Source: Alphaproteobacteria bacterium (GTDB taxonomy: Bacteria; Pseudomonadota; Alphaproteobacteria; SHVR01). Taken from it: a stretch of DNA of 34,677 nucleotides. A model generated the notes under the pieces. It had not been told where the DNA came from and searched no databases. It saw nothing but the letters and a program-made list of their open reading frames with translations. Below are positions 15,037 through 23,258 of the stretch, in pieces. How positions within the stretch are numbered: position 1 is the stretch's first letter; each line of letters starts with the position of its first letter. The DNA is taken from assembly GCA_009694185.1 (NCBI GenBank), contig SHVR01000002.1, forward strand, positions 65,096 through 99,772, in the 5' to 3' direction. The translations under genes and the position numbers were made by a program.

Positions 15037-15510
15037 TCAGCCGCCGCAGCCGCCGATCGTCACTTTGACTTCGGCTTTCGTTGAGTGCAGCGCGCCGCTC
15101 GACATTTCGGCGACACAAACGATGTTCTGGGTCTGAGCAAGCCGCATGCGGGTCGAAGCGGCGGCCTTGCCCGCCGCGGCCGTAAACCGGTAGCTGACGA
15201 CGCCCGGAAGCGGATTGCCATCGGCGAACACATGCACCGCCTTAACGAAATCCTGTCCGGTCATGGCGCTCTCGACCTCGACATTGATCGGCACGACCAG
15301 CCCGTTCTCGGCGATCTGCGGCACGTCCAGCTTGATCTTGCCGGCCACTAATGGTTTGTCCCCATAGAGCTTCTTCAGCTCGGCCTCGATCGCTGCCGGA
15401 TCGCCATGGGCGATGTGTGGCAGCAGCACCGCGAACGCGGCACCAGCCGCCGCCATGGCGAGCGCCTTGCGGCGCGATAGGGGTTCCACCGGATTTGCAC
15501 AGTCAGGCAC
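15037..15510 (-). CDS. soxY: SoxY, covalent sulfur carrier subunit
   Basis: 157 residues. A Tat signal ([17 protein letters not shown]) leads to an Ig-like domain that ends TIGGCGG, the swinging-arm motif whose cysteine holds thiosulfate, sulfonate and sulfane intermediates. Inner family features include [13 protein letters not shown] and [13 protein letters not shown]. First gene of the minus-strand run soxY-soxZ-soxB-soxC-soxD-cytochrome-dsrE-like-soxF-cytochrome. It diverges from soxA across 130 bp that should hold both promoters. The start at 15510 gives 16 residues before the twin arginines, a normal Tat n-region. Confidence 0.95.
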   Translation of the reverse strand: MPDCANPVEPLSRRKALAMAAAGAAFAVLLPHIAHGDPAAIEAELKKLYGDKPLVAGKIKLDVPQIAENGLVVPINVEVESAMTGQDFVKAVHVFADGNPLPGVVSYRFTAAAGKAAASTRMRLAQTQNIVCVAEMSSGALHSTKAEVKVTIGGCGG

Positions 15511-15640
15511 GGCTCGTTACCTCCCTCAGGCAGGCGCTTCGGCCCTTGACGACCGAGCGGCGTTGCGACAAATTAACATATCTGATTTCATGAATACAAT
15601 GACCAAAACACGCTCGACACCAAGACTGGGAGGAAACGGC
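15511..15640. promoter_or_regulatory. Divergent soxY / soxA promoter region
   Basis: 130 bp with an AT-rich island (aattaacatatctgatttca, 15571-15590, continuing tgaatacaat) in an otherwise GC-rich background. It contains the imperfect palindrome atttcatgaat at 15585-15595. BigR/SqrR-type repressors bind AT-rich ATTC...GAAT-type inverted repeats in divergent promoters, so this is the best operator candidate for the regulator at 17116. A weak minus-strand promoter can be drawn as TTGTAT (15598-15593) with a 17-bp spacer and TAATTT (15575-15570). The soxA ribosome site GGGAGGA is at 15628-15634. All of this is inference from composition. Confidence 0.5.
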
Positions 15641-16471
15641 ATGAACGTCCACACGCTGTTGGCCATACTGGTGGCAGCCCTGTTGCTGGCGCCGCCGGCG
15701 GCGCTGAGTCAGGCGGCCAGCGACGACGCCAGCGAGCGCGAGATCGAGCGGTATCGCGCCATGATCGGCGATCCGATGGCCAATCCCGGCTATCTGAACG
15801 TCGATCGGGGCGAGACATTGTGGTCGACGGCGCGCGGCGGCAGGAATGTCTCGCTGGAGCGCTGCGATTTGGGTGAGGGACCCGGTAAGCTTGAGGCCGC
15901 CTATGGCAAGCTGCCGCGCTACTTCGCCGATGCCGATCGGGTCATGGACCTGGAGCAGCGCCTGCTCTGGTGCATGGATAAGCTGCAAGGGTTCGATGCC
16001 ACCGAATTGCTCAAGCGGCCGTTCTCCAGCACCGGCCGGTTCTCCGAGATGGAGGATCTGGTGGCGTTCATCGCCAATAAGTCGAACGGCATGAAAATCC
16101 AGCCCCAGATCGCCCATCCCAAGGAGCTGGAAGCGCTGGCGGCCGGCGAGGCGATCTTCTTCCGGCGCTCGGGAACCATGGATTTCTCCTGCGCCACCTG
16201 TCATGCCGAGGACGGCAAACGCATCCGTCTCCAGGTCCTGCCGCCCTTGCATGAGCCGGGCCAGCAGGCGCGGGATACCATGGGCTCATGGCCCACCTAC
16301 CGGGTCTCGCAAAGTGCGACCAGGACCATGCAGCATCGGCTCTGGGACTGCTATCGCCAGATGCGCATGCCGGCGCCCGACTATGCCTCGGACGGCCTGA
16401 CCGCCCTCACGCTCTACCTTATGAACAATGCGGCTGGGGGAACGATCCAAGTCCCCTCGATCAAGCGCTGA
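15641..16471 (+). CDS. soxA: SoxA, L-cysteine S-thiosulfotransferase diheme/monoheme subunit (monoheme form)
   Basis: 276 residues with a signal peptide ([18 protein letters not shown]). One heme site remains, CATCH at about residue 184. The first-domain position has only isolated cysteines (LERCDL and LLWCMD), which in monoheme SoxA form a disulfide instead of binding heme. C238 in [18 protein letters not shown] is the conserved cysteine that becomes a persulfide and ligates the active-site heme. SoxXA joins thiosulfate oxidatively to SoxY. ATG 15641 is chosen for its ribosome site GGGAGGA and because it starts the signal peptide; the longer frame extends back into soxY. soxX follows after 14 bp. 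Confidence 0.94.
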   Translation: MNVHTLLAILVAALLLAPPAALSQAASDDASEREIERYRAMIGDPMANPGYLNVDRGETLWSTARGGRNVSLERCDLGEGPGKLEAAYGKLPRYFADADRVMDLEQRLLWCMDKLQGFDATELLKRPFSSTGRFSEMEDLVAFIANKSNGMKIQPQIAHPKELEALAAGEAIFFRRSGTMDFSCATCHAEDGKRIRLQVLPPLHEPGQQARDTMGSWPTYRVSQSATRTMQHRLWDCYRQMRMPAPDYASDGLTALTLYLMNNAAGGTIQVPSIKR

Positions 16472-16485
16472 CACGGGAGAGAGCC

Positions 16486-17100
16486 ATGTGGAGCCTAATA
16501 CCGATCGCCGCCCTGGTCCTGATGTTCGCGCTTTCGGCCGCGGCACAGCCGGCCGGCAAGATCGATCCGGCAACCGTCGAGAGCTATGTGAAGAGTGCCT
16601 TCGGCAAGGCCAAGGACGGCTGGGAGAACCGCGTCCAGCAAGACGAGACCCAGCGCGTCTGCACCCAATATCGCAACGAACCGCCGGCCCCGGAGGCGGA
16701 CAAGATCGTGGCGCGCGAGAAAACAACGGTGATATTCCCCGCCGACGGCAAATTGATCGGCGACTGGAAGGCCGGCCAGCGTATCGCCCAAAGCGGCCGG
16801 GGCGGCCAGTTCTCCGATCCGCCCGGAACGGCGAGCGGCGGCAATTGCTATGCCTGCCACCAGATGAGCCCGGCCGAGCTCAGCTTCGGCACGCTCGGCC
16901 CGCCGCTCGTCCATTACGGGCGCGCCCGCAAATTCGACCCCGATGAGGCCAAGGCGGCCTACACCAGGGTGTTCAACTCGAACGCCGTCCTCGCCTGCTC
17001 GAACATGCCGCGCTTTGGCTATCATAACGTGCTGACGGAGCAGCAGATCAAGGATGTGGTGGCCTATCTGTTCGACCCGGCATCGCCGGTCAATCAGTAG
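16486..17100 (+). CDS. soxX: SoxX, cytochrome c subunit of SoxXA
   Basis: 204 residues, with a signal peptide (LIPIAALVLMFALSAAAQ). Heme is attached at CYACH (about 121-125) within GGNCYACHQMSP, and M174 in CSNMPRFGYH is the likely axial ligand. The C-terminal LTEQQIKDVVAYLFDPASPV is typical of SoxX. An extra N-terminal helical region of about 80 residues precedes the cytochrome domain, as in the longer SoxX type. SoxX accepts electrons from the SoxA active site. The start at 16486 has a GGGAGAGAG ribosome site. It lies between soxA and the regulator and is separated from each by only about 15 bp. Confidence 0.92.
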   Translation: MWSLIPIAALVLMFALSAAAQPAGKIDPATVESYVKSAFGKAKDGWENRVQQDETQRVCTQYRNEPPAPEADKIVAREKTTVIFPADGKLIGDWKAGQRIAQSGRGGQFSDPPGTASGGNCYACHQMSPAELSFGTLGPPLVHYGRARKFDPDEAKAAYTRVFNSNAVLACSNMPRFGYHNVLTEQQIKDVVAYLFDPASPVNQ

Positions 17101-17115
17101 TTCGGAGCGCGGCGC

Positions 17116-17541
17116 GTGAAGAAGGGCGAACCCAGCGTGACGGCCGACAGGATGATTCCGCAATCGATCGAGGACAAGCTGCGCTCGACCGATGAGCATT
17201 CGCCCGAACTCGAAGAGCTCATGGGCAATGCACGCAAGGCGAGCGATTTCCTCAAGGCGCTGTCGCACGAGAATCGCTTGCTGCTGCTCTGTCTCTTGTC
17301 CGAGCGCGAGCGGTCGGTGGGCGAACTGGAGGAGATACTCTCCCTGCGCCAGCCCTCGGTCTCCCAGCAGCTCGCCCGGCTGCGCTACGACAATTTGGTG
17401 AACACGCGCCGCGACGGCAAGACGATCTATTACAGCCTCGCCAACGAGCATGTGCGGGACGTGATCCGGGTCATCTACGGGATATTCTGCAAGGCTAGGC
17501 GACCCGGCGCGGTGCCGGACGGGGCGAGCGACGCCGGCTAA
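17116..17541 (+). CDS. soxR: ArsR-family sulfur-responsive repressor, SoxR/BigR/SqrR-like
   Basis: 141 residues from GTG 17116. The winged helix-turn-helix domain spans about 42-112: FLKALSHENRLLLLCLLSE, then SVGELEEILSLRQPSVSQQL (recognition helix), and RRDGKTIYYSL (wing). C59 and C125 are in the positions of the two cysteines that form a persulfide-dependent cross-link in BigR and SqrR, which lets these repressors leave DNA when sulfide or reactive sulfur is present. No arsenic/zinc CxC motif is seen. It is co-directional with soxAX and very likely controls the divergent sox operons. The start could be GTG at 17137 or ATG at 17152; the choice does not affect the domain. Confidence 0.87.
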   Translation: MKKGEPSVTADRMIPQSIEDKLRSTDEHSPELEELMGNARKASDFLKALSHENRLLLLCLLSERERSVGELEEILSLRQPSVSQQLARLRYDNLVNTRRDGKTIYYSLANEHVRDVIRVIYGIFCKARRPGAVPDGASDAG

Positions 17542-17575
17542 CGGCGTCGGCACGAAACCCAGGAGAGTCCGCGGC

Positions 17576-18590
17576 GTGAAAGGGATGCCGTCCTACGCAA
17601 AGGGGGTGGCGGGCCTGATCGCTGGCATGGCGATCGGCTATGCCGCGCGGCGCGGGCAACTCTGTAGCTTTGGCGCGATCGAGGATGTGCTCGTTAGCGG
17701 CGACCGGCGCCGGCTCCGGGCCTTTGCCCTGGCGCTCGCGGTGGTGCTCGCCGGAACCCAGCTTCTCGTTGCCTGGGACCTGTTCGATCCGGGGCTCACC
17801 GTCTATGTGCCGGCGGCTATACCCTGGCTCAGCCTGGTGCTGGGCGGTCTGCTGTTCGGGCTCGGCATGGCGCTGGTTGGCACATGCGGCTTCGGCACGC
17901 TGGTGCGGCTCGGCGGCGGTGATCTGCGCAGCCTGGTGGTGCTGCTGCCGATCGGGGCGGTCGCCTTCGCGACCCAGCGCGGCGTGCTCGCGCCCGTCCG
18001 CCTGGCGCTGGTGGAGTGGGCGACCCTTCCCCTACCGATGCTGGATCGAGGCGACCTCATCGCCGCCCTCGATTTCGCCTTGCCGTTCCCGGTCCGCCTC
18101 CCGCTCGGCTTGGCCATGGCGGCGGGCCTGCTGGTCTGGGCCTTCCACGACCGGCGGCTCATGGCCGCCCGGCGCCTGGCGCGGGCCGGCTTGGTGCTGG
18201 GTCTCGCCGTAGTGGCGGGATGGGCGGGCGTTGTTTGGCTTGCTGCTCGGCACGGGGGATCATGGCGATTTCGGCGTCGCGACGGTGGGTGGCGCCATCG
18301 CCGGCGCGGGGCTCGCGGCATGGCGGGCTGGCGAGTTCCGTTGGGAGGCATTCGACGACCAGCGCGAGATGCGCCGGCATCTGTTGGGCGCGGCGCTGAT
18401 GGGGTTCGGCGGCATCTGTGCCGGCGGCTGCACTATCGGACAGGGCCTCACGGCCGCATCCCTGCTGGCGATCTCGGCGCCCCTCGCCATTGCCAGCATG
18501 GTCCTGGGCGCGCGCCTGGGGATCGCCATCTTGATCGGCGGCCCGTTCGGCGTCGCGTGGCTTGGCCTTCGGTTCCGGGAGCGCCGCTGA
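17576..18590 (+). pseudogene. YeeE/YedE sulfur-compound transporter, frameshifted
   Basis: GTG 17576, after AGGAGAG (17561-17567), opens a membrane protein with YeeE/YedE marks: GYAARRGQLCSFGAIEDV, then LFGLGMALVGTCGFGTLVR. That frame loses hydrophobic character after WLAARHGG, near 18260. The next frame continues the family from about 18240: GDHGDFGVATVGGAIAG, then GFGGICAGGCTIGQGLTAAS, ending at 18590 with the usual C-terminus. The joint needs a one-base change; the G5 run at 18254-18258 is the likeliest place, since dropping one G restores HGDHGDFGVA. Relatives carry thiosulfate or other sulfur species across the inner membrane, sometimes as two half genes. Sequencing error, a recent mutation or a real split are all possible. 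Confidence 0.8.
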
Positions 18591-18670
18591 ACCGTAGCCC
18601 ACCGTTGCGGGGCTAAACGGCTGGCAGCGACTAAAAATTAAGTCCTCGCTAACGGTTTTGACCGATCCTT

Positions 18671-18693
18671 CCATCCTGTTCTTTCCAGGATGG
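18671..18693 (+). promoter_or_regulatory. Hairpin in the leader of the polysaccharide operon
   Basis: ccatcctg (18671-18678) pairs with caggatgg (18686-18693) around a 7-nt loop, four bases before the AAGGA ribosome site (18697-18701) of the HlyD-like gene. The stem is well placed to affect access to the ribosome site or mRNA stability. The whole gap 18591-18706 otherwise shows only an AT-rich patch (ctaaaaattaag near 18631-18642) that may hold a promoter. No known riboswitch consensus was recognised. Confidence 0.45.
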
Positions 18694-18706
18694 ACCAAGG
18701 ACGATC

Positions 18707-20032
18707 ATGGCACTCGCGGCGTTCAAGAACTTTGCGCGCAACGGGCGCTACGTGCGGGCAGCCATCGGCGTGGTCCTGCTCGGCCTTGGTGCCGCGGTCT
18801 ATCTAACGCATGCGCTCTACACGATCAGCGACCAGGCGGTGATCAACGCCCGGACGGTGCTACTGGTCACGCCGATCGAGGGCACGGTCTCGAAACCCCT
18901 ACCGGACGACGGCACCTATGTGAAAGCCGGCACCATCTTGACGGTGATCGAGAACCGCGCCATCGACCGAAGCCGCGAACAGCAGCTCCTGAGCGATGCG
19001 CATGGGGTCCAGCAGCGGCTGGCGGCGCTCCGGGGTACCGACGGCGAGTTCGCGCAGTTGAGCGCGCGGCTCTCGGGCGATTTGCAGGCCTTCCGCGACG
19101 CCAGCGTCCAGCGTCTGCAAACCATGGTTCGCGAGGCGCGGGCCGAGGCCGAATCGGCGAGTGCGGGCCACCGCGAGGCCGACCGCGACGCCGGCCGCAA
19201 GCGGCAGCTGGCGGCAAACGGCGTGGTCAGCCCCTCAGTGGTCGAGTCGAGCGAGGACCGCGCCACGCGCGCGATGGCCGAGGCCAGCCGCGCCCAGCTC
19301 TATACCCAACGGCTTGGTCAGGAACTCGACGCGGCGCGCAAAGGCCTTTATTTGCTCGAGGCGCGCAACGACGTACCCTACACGCGCCAACGTCTCGACG
19401 AGCTGGCGCTTCGCCGCATCGAAATTGCGGCGCAGAGCCGCGAGTTGACGGCACGGCTTGGCGCGATCGCCATCTCGCTCGAGGCCGAGCAAGATCCCCT
19501 GGACCTGATGGCGGCGACCCAAGTGGTGGCGCCGATCGACAGCGTGGTCTGGCGCTCGCAGATTTCCGAAGGCACATGGGTGGCGGCGAGCAGCCCGATC
19601 GTCACCCTGATCGATTGCCGCTCGCGCTTTGTCAACGTGCGCTTGCCGGGCCGCAACTTTCAGCACCTGCAACCGGGCATTGGCGCGAGTGTGCATGTGC
19701 TGGGCGCCGCCCGGGTCGAGAACGCCGTGATCCAGGATGTACGCGGCATGGGCGCCAAGGAGCAGCAAGACCGGCTCGCGGCGCCCATCCCAGCGGCGCG
19801 CGCCGACGAGCTCGTGGCCACCCTCTCGCTAACCGACAACAATGGTCATCTCGAAGGCCGCGCCTTCTGCGACGTCGGGCGCCGGGTCGAGGTCGTCCTC
19901 GATGGCGGAACCGGGCAGGCAAGCTGGTTCCAGCGGCTCGTCCTGTTCCTGCAACCCGCCAAGGCGCTCGCCCAGCAAAACGCGGGCGACGACGGAACCG
20001 CAAATCCGCCGCGCCCGCCCGCCGTTCGATGA
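18707..20032 (+). CDS. HlyD-like membrane fusion protein of a polysaccharide synthase
   Basis: 441 residues. A short cytoplasmic N-terminus and one membrane helix (AAIGVVLLGLGAAVYL, about 19-35) are followed by a periplasmic chain. The first half-lipoyl segment is TPIEGTVSKPLPDDGTYVKAG, a long alpha-helical/coiled-coil region covers about 90-270, and the second lipoyl half with barrel follows (VVAPIDSVVWRSQISEGTWV, then SPIVTLIDC). It matches the membrane-fusion partner found with GT2 synthases such as BgsB and the periplasmic part of Alg44. It should bridge the inner-membrane synthase to the outer envelope. Its stop overlaps the start of the synthase in an ATGA, so the two are coupled. ATG 18707 has AAGGA five bases upstream. 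Confidence 0.82.
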   Translation: MALAAFKNFARNGRYVRAAIGVVLLGLGAAVYLTHALYTISDQAVINARTVLLVTPIEGTVSKPLPDDGTYVKAGTILTVIENRAIDRSREQQLLSDAHGVQQRLAALRGTDGEFAQLSARLSGDLQAFRDASVQRLQTMVREARAEAESASAGHREADRDAGRKRQLAANGVVSPSVVESSEDRATRAMAEASRAQLYTQRLGQELDAARKGLYLLEARNDVPYTRQRLDELALRRIEIAAQSRELTARLGAIAISLEAEQDPLDLMAATQVVAPIDSVVWRSQISEGTWVAASSPIVTLIDCRSRFVNVRLPGRNFQHLQPGIGASVHVLGAARVENAVIQDVRGMGAKEQQDRLAAPIPAARADELVATLSLTDNNGHLEGRAFCDVGRRVEVVLDGGTGQASWFQRLVLFLQPAKALAQQNAGDDGTANPPRPPAVR

Positions 20033-22278
20033 CCTGGCTGGACGCATTCGCGCCCAGCTTCGTGGTCCTGGGATTCTATATCGCCATCGCGCCCCTATTG
20101 CCGCGCGAGCGGACCTGGGCGCGCAGCCTCGTTCTCGGTATCGCCACGCTCGTCACCCTCCGCTATCTCGACTGGCGCCTGGAATGGACGATGGATTTCG
20201 ATCGCGCGACGGGGATCCAGGCCGCCTGGATGCTGATCTATCTCGTGGTCGAGATAGCGGCTTTCGCCGAGGTGGCGCTCGGCCACTTCATTCTCACCCG
20301 CCGCAGCAACCGCACGCCCGAAGCGGACGTCCATGAGCGGCGCCTCCGGGCGACGCCGGCGGCGAACCTGCCGAGTGTCGACATCTTCATCGCCACCTAC
20401 AATGAGGAAGTGGATATTCTCGAGCGGACGATCGTCGGCGCCCTCAATCTCGACTATCCGAACTTCAAGGTCTGGGTGCTTGACGACGGCCGGCGCGAGT
20501 GGCTGCGCGACTTTTGCGCCGAGCGCGACGTCGGCTACCTCATCCGACCGGACAACAAGCACCACAAGGCGGGCAACATCAATCATGCCCTCCGGCACAC
20601 CTCGGGCGATCTGGTCGCGATCTTCGACGCCGATTTCGTGCCCAATCGCAAGTTCCTCATTCGCACGGTCGGGTTCTTCCAGGACCCCAAGATCGGTTGC
20701 GTGCAAACGCCGCATCATTTCTTCAACAAGGATCCGATTCAGAGCAACCTCAAGATCACCGACCTTTGGCCGGACGAGCAGCGGCTGTTCTTCGATGCGG
20801 TCCTCCCGCGCCGCCACGCGTGGGATGTGGCGTTCAATTGCGGCAGCGGCGCCATCTCCCGGCGGGAGGCGTTCACAGCCATCGGCGGCATGCCCACGGA
20901 GTCGATCACCGAAGACATGCTCCCCACCCTGGTGCAGCTCCGGCATGGCTGGATCACCCGCTATCTCGACGAGCAGTTGAGCCTCGGGCTCGCGCCGGAA
21001 TCGGTGAACGCCTATTTCGTGCAGCGCCATCGCTGGTGCCGTGGCCAGATCCAGACCATGTTCCTCAAGATGGGACCGTTTGGACCCGGCCTCACCTTGT
21101 TGCAGCGGCTGTTCTTCATCCCGGCATACTGGTTCGTCCAGTTGCCGAGCCGCCTCTTTATGATGACCGTGCCGTTGGTGTTCCTGTGGTTTGACCTGGC
21201 GCCCTTCGATATCGGCTCGGTCGAGATGCTGATCTCGCAAACCCTGCCGCTGATCATCGCCCATATCGCCGCCATGCGGTGGGTGGCCTCGCGCTCGTTC
21301 ATGCCGTTCCTCACCACGGCGTCGAACCTCTTCACCGCCATCCGCGTCACGCCGAAGGCGGTGGCGAGCCTGATCAAGCCGTTCGGCGTGGGCTTCAAGG
21401 TGACTCCGAAAGGCTTTAGCAATCAGCAACTCGTCTACGACCGGGTCACCGCCGCCGTCAGCCTGGCCGGGCTCGCGCTCGCGGTCGGCGGCATCTGGAT
21501 AAACCTCGACGTCGATCTGCGGGTGATCGAGAACCGTCTCAACTTCGCGACAGCCGTCGTTTGGGCGCTGCTCAACGCCATCGCCTTCGTCATTGTCCTG
21601 ATGATGTCGTTGGAAGCGCCGCGCTTCCGCCAGCAGGAGCGCTTCGTGCTCGACGCGCCGAGCCAGTTCTTCACCGGCGGCTTGCGGGCGCCGGTGACCA
21701 TCGTCGACCTGTCGTTTCGGGGTGCTCGCATCGCCTTCGGCAACCACCCGGTTCCCGCCATCGGCGCCCAAGTGGCGGTCGACATCGGCACAATGGGCCT
21801 GCTGTGGGCGACGGTCCGCTGGCGCCGCCACGACGAGGCCAGCGTCAGCTTCGACGACTCGCCCGGGGTTGCCGACCGGCTGCGCCTTTCGCTGCGGCGT
21901 TCGACAATGGCAAAACCCAGGCCGAACGAGCGCCGCCAGGCGCCGCGCGCCCGCCTCGACCTGCCGGCCACCTGCATCGTGGGCGCGGTCCGGCAACCCT
22001 GCCGGATCGTCGATGCGTCCACCAGCGGGGCAGCCGTCACCCTCGATGACGGTGTGACGCTCGAAGCCGGGCAGCAGATCCTACTCGACATTCCGAGCGT
22101 CGGCGTGGTGGCCGGCCAAATGGTCCGGATATCCGGCGGCCGCGGCAGCATCCGCTTCGAGGACATCGGCCGGCAGACTCGCGATCGCCTGATGCAGCGG
22201 CTCTATACCGAAGGGCTCTCCAACAATGCCAGCGGCGCCGTTGCCCCCGGCGAGCTGATCTCCTATGTTGTCGGCTGA
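20029..22278 (+). CDS. BcsA/BgsA-like GT2 polysaccharide synthase with two C-terminal PilZ domains
   Basis: 749 residues. Membrane helices at about 11-24, 33-44 and 67-90 precede the GT2 domain, and several more lie at about 358-425 and 473-528. Catalytic motifs are complete: D152-D153 (VLDDG), D200xD202 (DAD), T294-E-D296 (TED) and QRHRW at 332-336. Two PilZ signatures follow: R534xxxR538 with D560LSxxG, and R636xxxR640 with D662ASxxG, so the polymer should be switched on by c-di-GMP. The HlyD-then-synthase order is that of bgsBA for mixed-linkage beta-glucan; cellulose would normally need bcsB and bcsC, which are absent here. The product is therefore probably a beta-glucan but unproved. The start at 20029 overlaps the upstream stop; the longer frame back to 18658 is a read-through artefact. 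Confidence 0.85.
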   Translation: MTWLDAFAPSFVVLGFYIAIAPLLPRERTWARSLVLGIATLVTLRYLDWRLEWTMDFDRATGIQAAWMLIYLVVEIAAFAEVALGHFILTRRSNRTPEADVHERRLRATPAANLPSVDIFIATYNEEVDILERTIVGALNLDYPNFKVWVLDDGRREWLRDFCAERDVGYLIRPDNKHHKAGNINHALRHTSGDLVAIFDADFVPNRKFLIRTVGFFQDPKIGCVQTPHHFFNKDPIQSNLKITDLWPDEQRLFFDAVLPRRHAWDVAFNCGSGAISRREAFTAIGGMPTESITEDMLPTLVQLRHGWITRYLDEQLSLGLAPESVNAYFVQRHRWCRGQIQTMFLKMGPFGPGLTLLQRLFFIPAYWFVQLPSRLFMMTVPLVFLWFDLAPFDIGSVEMLISQTLPLIIAHIAAMRWVASRSFMPFLTTASNLFTAIRVTPKAVASLIKPFGVGFKVTPKGFSNQQLVYDRVTAAVSLAGLALAVGGIWINLDVDLRVIENRLNFATAVVWALLNAIAFVIVLMMSLEAPRFRQQERFVLDAPSQFFTGGLRAPVTIVDLSFRGARIAFGNHPVPAIGAQVAVDIGTMGLLWATVRWRRHDEASVSFDDSPGVADRLRLSLRRSTMAKPRPNERRQAPRARLDLPATCIVGAVRQPCRIVDASTSGAAVTLDDGVTLEAGQQILLDIPSVGVVAGQMVRISGGRGSIRFEDIGRQTRDRLMQRLYTEGLSNNASGAVAPGELISYVVG

Positions 22279-22349
22279 GCATTCGGACTCCGGGCATAGC
22301 TGGGGTCCGTACCACCAAGCGCGTGGCGGACGCGGAAAGGACGCTTGCC

Positions 22350-23228
22350 ATGGCCCCGAGCTTGCGACCGCTGCACAAGCTGTTCGTCGCCGAAGCAAGA
22401 GGGATCGACCTCACGCGGAAGCTGACGGCGGACCTCGCCGCCGAGATCGAGGCGGCGATGGACAGGCACGCTGTGCTGGTGTTCCCAGACCAGCCGATCG
22501 ACGAGGACCAGCAGGTGGCGTTCACCGAATGGTTCGGCCCGCTCGACACCGGCCTCCTCAAGGTCTTCAAGCGCAAGAGCCGGTTCAAGCACGGGGCGAT
22601 GATCGCGATCGGCAACGTCAATGCCGACGGAGAGGTGGTGGAGCCAGGCGAGCGGCTGATCGTCTCGCAGATGGCGAACCAGCTCTGGCACAGCGACTCC
22701 TCCTTTCAGCGCGTGCCCGGCAAATACTCGATCCTCGCGGCTCAGGTCGTGCCGGCGAGCGGCGGCGACACCGAATGGGTGGACCAGCGCGCCGCCCATG
22801 ACGCGCTGCCCGAGGATCTCCGGGCGCTGGCCGAAGGACGGGTGGCCGAGCACTCGGCCTTCTACACGCGCCTGTGGCTCGGCGACACCTACAGCGAGGC
22901 CGAGCTTGCCATCATGCCGCTGGTGCGCTGGCCGCTGGTGCGCACCCACCCGGGCTCGGGGCGCCGGACGCTCTTCCTCGGCGCCCATGCCCAGGCGGTG
23001 GTGGGAATGTCGCGGGCGGAAGGGCGCATGCTGCTGCGCGAGCTGACGGAGCACGCGACCCAGCCAGCCTTCGTCTACCGCCACCAGTGGCGGCCGGGCG
23101 ACGTCGTGATGTGGGACAACCGCTGCACCCTCCACCGCGGCCGCCGCTACGACCTCGCCGCGCGCCGCGAGCTCCGGCGCACCACCAGCGAGGACCTCAT
23201 CTCGGCGCGCGAACAGTGGGTGGCCTGA
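22350..23228 (+). CDS. TauD/TfdA-family Fe(II)/2-oxoglutarate dioxygenase
   Basis: 292 residues from ATG 22350, chosen for GGAAAGGA at 22334-22341; a GTG at 22323 is possible. The metal triad is H114 and D116 (LWHSDSSF) with H262 (CTLHRGRRYD), and an arginine at R273 or R276 should hold 2-oxoglutarate. HRGRRYDLAARRELRRTT is the usual TfdA-type end. Family members hydroxylate a substrate such as taurine, sulfonates, phenoxyacetates or carnitine-type compounds while decarboxylating 2-oxoglutarate. Neighbours do not show which: no sulfonate importer is near, so a sulfur role beside the sox locus is not implied. It converges on the GMC oxidoreductase gene 30 bp away. Confidence 0.87.
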   Translation: MAPSLRPLHKLFVAEARGIDLTRKLTADLAAEIEAAMDRHAVLVFPDQPIDEDQQVAFTEWFGPLDTGLLKVFKRKSRFKHGAMIAIGNVNADGEVVEPGERLIVSQMANQLWHSDSSFQRVPGKYSILAAQVVPASGGDTEWVDQRAAHDALPEDLRALAEGRVAEHSAFYTRLWLGDTYSEAELAIMPLVRWPLVRTHPGSGRRTLFLGAHAQAVVGMSRAEGRMLLRELTEHATQPAFVYRHQWRPGDVVMWDNRCTLHRGRRYDLAARRELRRTTSEDLISAREQWVA

Positions 23229-23258
23229 TTACCCCACTGCCGGCAGGCCTCCCGACGG

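Noticed and set aside
16826-17100. Whether the plus-strand cytochrome was SoxE rather than SoxX
   Set aside because: It has a single heme, directly follows soxA and shows the SoxX-type C-terminus and Met ligand region, so SoxX fits better.
18659-18705. c-di-GMP riboswitch in the leader of the glucan operon
   Set aside because: Only a simple hairpin is present; no GEMM-type conserved bases or second helix were seen, and PilZ domains already explain c-di-GMP control.
18658-20028. N-terminal extension of the GT2 synthase to a 1206-residue protein
   Set aside because: The added 457 residues are an out-of-frame reading of the HlyD-like gene, dominated by Arg, Gly, Ala and Pro; the ATGA start at 20029 is far better.
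20095-21996. 633-codon minus-strand frame opposite the GT2 synthase
   Set aside because: Shadow frame; the plus strand has the full set of GT2 and PilZ motifs.
22350-23228. Taurine dioxygenase (tauD) linked to the sox locus
   Set aside because: The sequence fits the wider TauD/TfdA family, but there are no tauABC genes and it is separated from sox genes by the glucan module; naming it tauD would be unsupported.
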